Shown here one piece after another: positions 1-5,005 of a stretch of DNA of 5,005 nucleotides. Source of the stretch: an uncultured Novosphingobium sp. (GTDB taxonomy: Bacteria; Pseudomonadota; Alphaproteobacteria; Sphingomonadales; Sphingomonadaceae). The stretch is from contig CALMBN010000018.1 in NCBI GenBank assembly GCA_937860195.1, forward strand, positions 1-5,005, in the 5' to 3' direction. Each line of letters begins with the position of its first letter. Position 1 is the stretch's first letter. Under the pieces are notes generated by a model. It did no database searches and was not told where the DNA came from. It saw only the letters and a program-made list of their open reading frames with translations. The translations under genes were made by a program, and so were the position numbers.

Positions 1-1029
1 TGCATAGCCCGAAGCCGGGGTGATCGCGACCAGGCCCGCAACTGCGCCGGTCACTGCGCCCAGCATCGAAGGCTTCTTATGGTGGATCTGCTCAACTATG
101 GCCCACGACACGGCTGCCGCAGCAGTTGCCACAAAGGTGTTGATGAAGGCCACCGCAGTAATGCCGTTGGCTTCGAGGTTGGACCCGGCGTTGAAGCCGA
201 ACCAGCCCACCCACAGCAGAGCCGCACCGATCATGGTCATGGTCAGCGAATGCGGCGGGGTGGCTTCCTTGCCATAGCCAATCCGCTTGCCGATCATGAT
301 GCAGCCCACAAGGCCCGCAATCCCGGCGTTGATGTGCACCACGGTGCCGCCTGCAAAGTCCAGCGCGCCAATGCCCCACAGACGGCCCATGTCGGCAGGA
401 GCATCGACCAGGAAGTCTGGTCCGGCCCAATACCATACCATGTGGGCGATCGGGAAATAGACGATCGTCAGCCACGACACCATGAACAGCATCAGCGGCC
501 AGAACTTCACGCGCTCGGCAAAAGCCCCGACGATCAGCGCCGGCGTTATGCAGGCGAAGGTCATCTGGAAGATCACGAAAACGTATTCGGGCAGATAGAC
601 ATTGTTCGAGAAGGTCGCGGCATAGGTTGTCGCGTTGACACCTTCGAGGAACATTTTCGAAAAACCGCCGACATAGGGCGCCAGTGCGCCTTCGCCGCCG
701 CTGGTAAAGGCCATGGTATAGCCCCAGCCAACCCAGACCAGCGCGGCGATGCTGACGATCATGAAGACCTGCATCAGCACGCTGAGCATGTTCTTGGTGC
801 GGACCAGCCCGCCATAGAACAGCGCCAGCGCCGGCACACTCATCATCAGCACCAGTGCCGAAGATGTCAGCATCCAGGCAACGTCGCCCTTGTCGACCAT
901 TCCGGCCATCTGTTCGGCCGTAGGGGCCTTGATCGGGCCCGCCGCAGCGGCTTCCTGTGCGAATGCGGCCGTGGCGGAGAGCAGACCTGCCCCCATTGCA
1001 CCAAGACCGCCGATAAACTTGCGGATCAT
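1..1029 (-). CDS. amtB: Ammonium transporter AmtB, 5' part (3' end outside window)
   Basis: Inner-membrane trimeric ammonium channel (Amt/MEP/Rh family). The frame is open from the ATG at 1029 to the left edge: 343 codons, with no stop in the window. Residues 1-24 form a signal peptide (Arg-Lys, hydrophobic stretch, then AFA before QE). The rest gives a succession of membrane helices. Aligned by eye to E. coli AmtB, the pore residues are present: Phe158 in QMTFACIT (E. coli F107), Trp199 in HMVW (W148), Asp224 and His232 in DFAGGTVVHINA (D160, H168), and Phe279 and Ser283 in GWFGFNAGS (F215, S219). The second pore histidine (H318) and the last ~90-100 residues lie beyond the edge. It sits 38 bp downstream of glnK, so the two are very probably one operon under the sigma-54 promoter at 1460-1476. 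Identity is certain at family level; ammonium as substrate is inferred from the family. Confidence 0.96.
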   Translation of the reverse strand, partial: MIRKFIGGLGAMGAGLLSATAAFAQEAAAAGPIKAPTAEQMAGMVDKGDVAWMLTSSALVLMMSVPALALFYGGLVRTKNMLSVLMQVFMIVSIAALVWVGWGYTMAFTSGGEGALAPYVGGFSKMFLEGVNATTYAATFSNNVYLPEYVFVIFQMTFACITPALIVGAFAERVKFWPLMLFMVSWLTIVYFPIAHMVWYWAGPDFLVDAPADMGRLWGIGALDFAGGTVVHINAGIAGLVGCIMIGKRIGYGKEATPPHSLTMTMIGAALLWVGWFGFNAGSNLEANGITAVAFINTFVATAAAAVSWAIVEQIHHKKPSMLGAVTGAVAGLVAITPASGYA

Positions 1030-1037
1030 TGTCGTTT

Positions 1038-1044
1038 CCCTCCT
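1038..1044 (-). promoter_or_regulatory. Ribosome binding site of amtB
   Basis: The minus strand reads AGGAGGG, eight bases before the ATG at 1029. This near-perfect Shine-Dalgarno lies in the 38-bp glnK-amtB gap. It supports that ATG as the start and independent, strong translation of amtB. Confidence 0.85.
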
Positions 1045-1067
1045 GTTGGCACTGGGGCGATCGGGGC

Positions 1068-1558
<491 letters not shown>

Positions 1559-1563
1559 CCTGC

Positions 1564-2268
1564 CTATTTTTTGGGCAGCATCAGTCGGGCATAGACCGGC
1601 AAATGATCCGAGGCCCGGGCAGCCAGCGGCGAATGGTGGACATGTACTCCTTCCAATCCCCACTCCCCCGAAATCACGATCCGGTCGAGCTGGGCCACCG
1701 GCCGCCGCGAAGGGAACGAGCGGCCCGGAGCGAGTACCAACCACGGCGGATGAAGCTCGCCGAAGCTGCCGCCGTGGAGTGCCCATTCGTTGAAATCACC
1801 CATCAGCACAGTCGGGCATGGCGGCCCGCAGCGCTCGCAATGGGCCAGGATCGCACGGACTTGCTGCCTGCGGCGCAGGCCCGACAGATCGAGGTGCATC
1901 CCCACGACCCGGACCCGCGTGCCCGCGATCAGCAGATCGGCCCGCACAGCCCCGCGCGGCTCCAGTGTCGGCAGTGGCACTACTCCGGCTTCAATCACCG
2001 TGATCCCGCGCTTTACCAGCAGGGCGTTGCCGTGCCAGCCGATCGAATCCGGCCGGTGGCCCAGCGGCACCGCGCGGTAGTGCGACAGATCATCGAGCAG
2101 TTGGCGCGGCAACACGCTTTCCCGCCGCCCGAACCGCCGGTCGGCCTCCTGCAAGGCCACCACATCGGCATCGATCTCATGCAACACCGCCATGATCCGC
2201 TCTGGCTCACGCCGCCGGTCAAGCCCGACAGCCTTGTGGATGTTGTAACTGGCGAAGGTAAGCGGCAT
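1564..2268 (-). CDS. Endonuclease/exonuclease/phosphatase (EEP) family hydrolase
   Basis: A 234-residue single-domain protein of the EEP (DNase I/AP endonuclease/sphingomyelinase) fold, whose members cleave phosphodiester or phosphomonoester bonds with a divalent metal. All the catalytic motifs are visible in order: SYNIH (Asn9), ALQEAD (Glu41, metal ligand), GMHLDL (His125, Asp127), GDFNEW (Asp158, Asn160), LDRI (Asp195) and ASDHLPV (Asp221, His222). The full set implies an active enzyme. There is no signal peptide or membrane segment, so it is probably cytoplasmic. The ATG at 2268 overlaps the stop of the upstream gene by one base (TGATG) and has GGGAG just before it, so the two are probably translated together. 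The substrate cannot be told from sequence: nucleic acid, phosphoinositide-like lipid and other phosphoesters are all possible. Members of this size near lipid genes have been linked to cardiolipin-type metabolism, but nothing here shows that. Confidence 0.9.
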   Translation of the reverse strand: MPLTFASYNIHKAVGLDRRREPERIMAVLHEIDADVVALQEADRRFGRRESVLPRQLLDDLSHYRAVPLGHRPDSIGWHGNALLVKRGITVIEAGVVPLPTLEPRGAVRADLLIAGTRVRVVGMHLDLSGLRRRQQVRAILAHCERCGPPCPTVLMGDFNEWALHGGSFGELHPPWLVLAPGRSFPSRRPVAQLDRIVISGEWGLEGVHVHHSPLAARASDHLPVYARLMLPKK

Positions 2269-2825
2269 CAGCTCCCGGCGATGAACCGGTCAGTCGCGCG
2301 GGTCGGCAGGCCATCGATGCTGGTGGTCCGGGCCGCCATTTTCTCCGCCCATTTCGCCGGATCGGACTGCGCGTGATACTTCGGCAGCGTCTCGCGCTCC
2401 TTGTCCAGATGCATGAGCGGCACGCCCCAGCCGCAGCTGGTCTGGACGCTTTCCACCGCGATGTCGAAGATCTGGCGGGTGCCGGGTTTCAGCACGAATT
2501 GCGCCGCCAGCTCGGCCCATTCAGCATCCTGCGGCAGCACCGGCTTGCCCCGGCCATAGATCCGCAGGATCAGCGCAGGCTGTTCAAAATTGCACATCAT
2601 GATCGTGATCCGGCCATCGGCCGCGAGGTGCGCATGGGTTTCATTCCCCGATCCGCCCAGATCGAGATAGGCGACGCGGTTTGGCCCCAGCACCTTGAAG
2701 GTATCGGCCAGCCCCTTGGGACTGAGGTTGATCCGGCCATCTTTGGCCGCCGTTGCGGTGAAGAAGATCGCCTGCTTGCCGATCATTTCGGCATGGGCAT
2801 TGGTCAGGTGGTCGGTGAATTCCAT
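2268..2825 (-). CDS. Pyridoxamine 5'-phosphate oxidase-family flavin-barrel protein
   Basis: A 185-residue protein resembling the split-beta-barrel FMN-binding family annotated as pyridoxamine 5'-phosphate oxidase family. The N-terminal strand block FFTATAAKDGRINLSPKG (residues 21-38) is followed by NRVAYLDLGGSGNETHAHL, then DGRITIMMC and ILRIYGRGKPVL. This is the usual order in the subgroup that is not the true vitamin B6 enzyme. Such proteins bind FMN, or in some bacteria F420 or heme; the actual reaction here is unknown. The C-terminal third (SCGWGVPLM onward) is the subgroup's helical tail. The ATG at 2825 gives the natural N-terminus, but no clear Shine-Dalgarno precedes it. It lies downstream of the inverted repeat at 2870-3046 and overlaps the EEP gene by one base, forming a two-gene unit. 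Confidence 0.85.
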   Translation of the reverse strand: MEFTDHLTNAHAEMIGKQAIFFTATAAKDGRINLSPKGLADTFKVLGPNRVAYLDLGGSGNETHAHLAADGRITIMMCNFEQPALILRIYGRGKPVLPQDAEWAELAAQFVLKPGTRQIFDIAVESVQTSCGWGVPLMHLDKERETLPKYHAQSDPAKWAEKMAARTTSIDGLPTRATDRFIAGS

Positions 2826-2869
2826 GGGACGAGACTAGGCCGAGGTGGCTTGTGGGGCAAGAAGCAGAA

Positions 2870-3046
2870 GGGGGTTCGCGCAGGGGCGCAGAGAAGAAAG
2901 GGAGGCGCAGAGAAGGCGCTCGAGCCGAAGGCTCCTTTATCTCGGCTGTCGTGGTTTGAGCCGAAGCCAGATCGATGAGCGGCTTTGCCGCCTGTGCAAA
3001 CCCTCTGCGCCTCTCTTTTCTTCTCCGCGCCTCTGCGTGAACCCTC
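2870..3046. repeat. Long imperfect inverted repeat filling the prfC-flavoprotein gap
   Basis: The arm 2870-2912 is the near-complement of 3003-3046: roughly 38 of 43 positions match, with a single-base indel. Each arm contains two copies of a GGCGCAGAG unit; in the left arm GGCGCAGAGAAG occurs at 2885-2896 and 2904-2915. The ~90-bp centre carries two perfect five-base-pair mini-hairpins (GAGCC-GAA-GGCTC at 2922-2934 and GCGGC-TTT-GCCGC at 2979-2991) and a direct repeat of GAGCCGAAG (2922-2930 and 2958-2966). The right arm begins directly after the prfC stop codon. GGCGCAGAG-type repeats are scattered between genes in many proteobacteria, so this looks like a member of a dispersed palindromic (REP/MITE-like) family. 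There is no coding capacity and no evident target duplication. In RNA it would form a long hairpin at the 3' end of prfC. Confidence 0.75.
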
Positions 3047-3047
3047 T

Positions 3048-4310
3048 TTATCTTTCCTTCGTCGCCGAAAAGACAAGCTCGGGATTGCGCTCCTGCTGAT
3101 AGTTCACGTCCCAAGACGAGCGCGCCATGAACACCGGATCGCCATCGCGGTCCTTGGCCAGATTCGATTTGTTGAAATCGGCGAACTGCCCCAGTGCCGC
3201 CACAGGCCCTTTGAGCCAGCGGGCGGTTTCGAACGGTGCCATTTCGAGCACCGCCTCAACCTTGTATTCCGCCTCCAGCCGCGAAATCAGGACTTCAAGC
3301 TGCAATTGCCCGACCACGCCGACAATCCACTGCCCGCCGATTTCCGGGTAGAACACCTGAATCACGCCCTCTTCGGACAGATCGTCGAGCGCCTTGCGCA
3401 ATTGCTTGGTCTTGGTCGGGTCCTTCAGCTGGACCCGTCGCAGGATTTCGGGCGCGAAATTTGGCAGGCCAACGAACCGCACCTTGTTGCTCTCGCTCAA
3501 CGTATCCCCCACCCGCAGCGTGCCATGGTTGGGGATGCCGATGATATCGCCCGGCTCGGCGCTGTCGGCAATTTCGCGGTCCTGCGCAAAAAACAGGATC
3601 GGCGAATGGATCGCGACCGGCTTGCCGCTGCCCGAAGGGGTCAGCTTCATGCCCCTTTTGAAGGTGCCCGAAACCAGCCGCATGAACGCGATCCGGTCAC
3701 GGTGCATCGGGTCCATATTGGCCTGAACTTTGAAGATGAACCCGGTGACTTCCTTGTTCTCGGGCAGGATCGTGCCCTGATCACTCGGCTGCGGGCGCGG
3801 CGGCGGAGCATATTGGGCAATCGCGTCGATCAGTTCGGCGACGCCAAAATTCTTGAGTGCCGACCCGAAATAGACCGGGGTCAGATCGCCGTTCTGATAG
3901 GCCTTGAGATCAAACGCCGGATAGCCGCCCCGGGCCAGTTCAATCTCGTCGGCGATATCGGTGGGGACATTGTCCGCCGTCATGGCTTCGCGCATGCCCA
4001 GAAATTCGCGGCTGTCGCCTTCGGGCCTGGCGATCAGGCCGGTGGCGAAATCGAGCACGCCCTTGAACTCACCGCCAAGGCCAATCGGCCAGGCCATCGG
4101 ACAAACATCGAGCGCCAGTGCATCGGCCACTTCGTCGAGCGTTTCGAACACCGAGCGGCCTTCGCGGTCGACCTTGTTGACGAAAGTGATGATCGGCACA
4201 TTGCGCAGGCGGCAGACTTCGAACAGCTTGCGGGTCTGCGGCTCGATCCCCTTGGCCGCGTCGATCACCATGATCGCCGAGTCCACGGCCGTGAGCACGC
4301 GGTAGGCGTC
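3048..4310 (-). CDS. prfC: Peptide chain release factor 3, N-terminally truncated
   Basis: RF3 is the ribosome-dependent GTPase that removes RF1/RF2 after termination. About 420 residues match from DAYRVLTAVDSAIMVIDAAKG (E. coli RF3 ~Asp98 onward) to a natural C-terminus ending ATKER. Present are the G4 motif NKVD (4178-4167), PMAWPIG, the domain II strand block GFIFKVQANMDPMHRDRIAFMRLVSG, NHGTLRVGDTL, and the domain III motif PNFAPEILRRVQLKDP. Missing are the P-loop GHPDAGKTT, the switch regions and DTPGH. Past ~4310 the frame continues with residues that do not match RF3 (GGQDGL where family members have GHEDFSE). The gene has therefore been cut by a join, not by decay: there is no stop or frameshift in what remains. 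As it stands it could not bind GTP. The GTG at 4298 is not a real start. Confidence 0.93.
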   Translation of the reverse strand, partial: DAYRVLTAVDSAIMVIDAAKGIEPQTRKLFEVCRLRNVPIITFVNKVDREGRSVFETLDEVADALALDVCPMAWPIGLGGEFKGVLDFATGLIARPEGDSREFLGMREAMTADNVPTDIADEIELARGGYPAFDLKAYQNGDLTPVYFGSALKNFGVAELIDAIAQYAPPPRPQPSDQGTILPENKEVTGFIFKVQANMDPMHRDRIAFMRLVSGTFKRGMKLTPSGSGKPVAIHSPILFFAQDREIADSAEPGDIIGIPNHGTLRVGDTLSESNKVRFVGLPNFAPEILRRVQLKDPTKTKQLRKALDDLSEEGVIQVFYPEIGGQWIVGVVGQLQLEVLISRLEAEYKVEAVLEMAPFETARWLKGPVAALGQFADFNKSNLAKDRDGDPVFMARSSWDVNYQQERNPELVFSATKER

Positions 4311-4320
4311 GAGGCCATCC
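4300..4320. other. Sequence junction: end of RF3 homology, start of unrelated DNA
   Basis: To the left the minus strand codes RF3 up to the DTYRVLTAVD block. To the right the same frame gives non-RF3 residues, while the plus strand switches to clean, high-GC-third-position coding with its own stop at 4565. Coding strand, frame and gene identity all change within about 10 bp, with no repeat or mobile-element end visible. An artificial join (assembly or cloning chimera) is the likeliest cause; a genuine recombination breakpoint cannot be excluded. Confidence 0.75.
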
Positions 4321-4565
4321 TGACCGCCATCCAGCGCGAGTCGCGCCAGGTGATCGAAGTCCGGCGCGGCGCGGATCCCAGCATGGAGCTCGCGGTGGTG
4401 CGACGGATGATCGCGCTCATCCGCGAACAGGCGGACGGCGATTTCCTGTGGGAATCGAACCGCCTCGGCCGCGACGTCACGCTGTCGGCGCGGGCGGCGG
4501 ACAACGCCGGGCTGGAGGACTTCCTGCTGCGGGAGTTCTTTCCGGAGTACCGGCGGCGGAACTAG
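4308..4565 (+). CDS. C-terminal fragment of an unrecognised protein
   Basis: Eighty-five codons followed by TAG, open from the junction. I do not recognise the family. The piece is rich in charged residues and probably helical: VEAILTAIQRESRQVIEVRRG, a helix around MELAVVRRMIALIREQ, then DGDFLWESNRLGRDVTLSA and a basic end, EFFPEYRRRN. There is no membrane segment. Third codon positions are almost all G or C, which supports real coding on the plus strand and is more extreme than in the genes to the left. The stop overlaps the stop of the opposite-strand gene (CTAG at 4562-4565), a tight tail-to-tail pair, so these two fragments probably come from one genome. The N-terminal part is absent because of the junction. 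Confidence 0.6.
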   Translation, partial: VEAILTAIQRESRQVIEVRRGADPSMELAVVRRMIALIREQADGDFLWESNRLGRDVTLSARAADNAGLEDFLLREFFPEYRRRN

Positions 4566-4711
4566 CGCCAGAGCCGCGCGGAGGCGAGCCGCGCGCCCTC
4601 GACCAGCGACTGCAGCTTCGCCCAGGCCACGTCCGGATGCACTTCATCCCCTGCCCTGGAGGTGGCAAAGCCGCAATCCGTCCCGGCGATGACCCGTTCC
4701 CGGCCGACCAC
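4562..4711 (-). CDS. C-terminus of a cobalamin-independent methionine synthase-like protein
   Basis: The minus strand reads VVGRERVIAGTDCGFATS, then VHPDVAWAKLQSLVEGARLASARLWR and a stop. This is the characteristic end of the MetE C-terminal-domain family (COG0620), which includes methionine synthase II-like proteins and epoxyalkane:coenzyme M transferases. The Cys in GTDCGF is the zinc ligand that activates the thiol substrate (equivalent to the last Cys of E. coli MetE). Only about 48 residues are present. Upstream of ~4711 the frame (MPGNEAEHG) no longer resembles the family, so a second join cuts the gene here. Full members run to about 340-400 residues, or ~750 for true MetE. Which enzyme this is cannot be told from the tail. 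Confidence 0.8.
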   Translation of the reverse strand: MVGRERVIAGTDCGFATSRAGDEVHPDVAWAKLQSLVEGARLASARLWR

Positions 4712-5005
4712 GCCGTGCTCGGCCTCATTGCCTGGCATAGACCACCCCTCTACACAGGGCTGGTCTATGCCTACGCCACCCTGTGGTTCACCACGCCCTA
4801 CCTCGCGCTGAGCGTCATGACCTCACTCGTGTACGTGCTCGTCACCAAGCTGGACCGCCGGGCGCCGGCGCAAGCGCCGCCACGTGTTGCGTCGCTGCCC
4901 GCGTCTGTTGCGCGCCGCCACGGCGAATATCGATTGTCTGAGGATATAAATAAAGAGCGTTGCCGGCGGCATCCTAGTCTCCTGAACCGCCAAGGTGCGC
5001 CGCAG
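4682..5005 (+). CDS. Fragment of a membrane-anchored protein, possibly a TraG/HerA-like ATPase N-terminus
   Basis: This plus-strand frame is open to the right edge. It reads PGDDPFPADHAVLGLIAWHRPPLY, then a hydrophobic stretch of ~33 residues (4748-4846; GLVYAYATLWFTTPY, LALSVMTSLVYVLV) that would make one or two membrane helices, then KLDRRAPAQAPP, a basic proline-rich linker. This resembles, from memory, the N-terminal anchors of conjugative-transfer (VirD4/TraG-like) ATPases in soil bacteria, but no ATPase motif falls in the window, so that name is a guess. After about 4925 the composition becomes AT-rich and the reading loses character, so the true gene may end at another seam. The first codons overlap, antisense, the methionine synthase-like tail, so the actual start is unknown. 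An ATG at 4637 in frame lies wholly inside that tail and is not credible. Confidence 0.4.
4913..4972 (-). CDS. Possible N-terminus of an LptF/LptG-like permease
   Basis: From the ATG at 4972 the minus strand reads MPPATLFIYILRQSIFAVAA, a short leader running into a hydrophobic helix. This is the style of start seen in LptF/LptG (YjgP/YjgQ) lipopolysaccharide-export permeases. AGGAGA at 4983-4978, five bases before the ATG, is a good ribosome binding site. Codon use here (TTT, ATT, TAT, ATA) is more AT-rich than anything nearby. After residue 20 the frame turns into a run of arginines that does not look like protein coding and stops at 4823, consistent with a seam near 4913-4925. Twenty residues are too few for a firm identification; the plus-strand frame through the same bases is the competing reading. 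Confidence 0.25.

Noticed and set aside
1560..1578. CTGCC-N9-GGCAG inverted repeat with a T-run, as a terminator of the EEP gene
   Set aside because: The T-run is inside the loop and encodes the last lysines and stop region. There is no U-tract after the stem, so it does not fit an intrinsic terminator.
1603..2376. 257-codon plus-strand open frame
   Set aside because: It is antisense to the EEP hydrolase and the start of the flavoprotein tail, both supported by complete motif sets on the other strand.
2922..2991. Two mini-hairpins as intrinsic terminators after prfC
   Set aside because: The stems are only five base pairs and no U-run follows on the minus strand. They are better explained as part of the nested repeat.
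2985..4565. 526-codon plus-strand open frame
   Set aside because: Most of it is antisense to prfC. Only the part after ~4308 looks like real coding; the length comes from a chance in-frame fusion across the junction.
4300..5005. A mobile element or genomic island boundary explaining the disrupted right end
   Set aside because: No transposase, integrase, terminal inverted repeat, target duplication or tRNA attachment site is visible, and each piece is a fragment of an unrelated gene on varying strands. A chimera explains this more simply.

Overview
The first ~4.3 kb reads as an ordinary chromosomal stretch of an alphaproteobacterium, most likely a sphingomonad (Novosphingobium/Erythrobacter/Sphingopyxis type). 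The grounds are the GC-rich codon use, the glnK-amtB arrangement, the wording of the RF3 and flavin-barrel proteins, and an intergenic repeat built on GGCGCAGAG. This assignment rests on recall of these families, not on a search. All genes in this part lie on the minus strand.

Read in the direction of transcription (right to left), this part holds five genes. First is prfC (peptide chain release factor 3), which has lost its first ~98 codons. A 222-bp gap follows, filled by a long imperfect inverted repeat. Next are a flavin-barrel protein of the pyridoxamine-phosphate-oxidase family and an endonuclease/exonuclease/phosphatase-family hydrolase, which overlap by one base. Last come a nitrogen-control region with a consensus sigma-54 promoter, the PII signalling protein gene glnK, and the ammonium channel gene amtB, which runs off the left edge. 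GlnK and AmtB are an established pair: when nitrogen becomes plentiful, deuridylylated GlnK plugs the AmtB pore. The sigma-54 promoter fits induction under nitrogen limitation.

The last ~700 bp does not belong with the rest. At about 4305-4310 the prfC frame stops matching RF3 in the middle of its GTPase domain. In sequence come (i) the C-terminal ~85 codons of an unrecognised plus-strand gene, (ii) a tail-to-tail minus-strand C-terminus of a cobalamin-independent methionine synthase-like protein, (iii) a plus-strand membrane segment followed by a basic, proline-rich linker, and (iv) possibly the first ~20 codons of a minus-strand LptF/LptG-like permease with its own ribosome binding site. 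Only fragments are present and no transposase, integrase, att site or terminal repeat is visible. The simplest reading is a chimeric contig or clone with seams near 4308, 4680-4711 and perhaps 4925, rather than a new genetic system.

The most interesting real biology is the glnK control region, with an operator-like palindrome array upstream of the sigma-54 box, and the nested inverted-repeat element after prfC. I saw no convincing undescribed multi-gene system.
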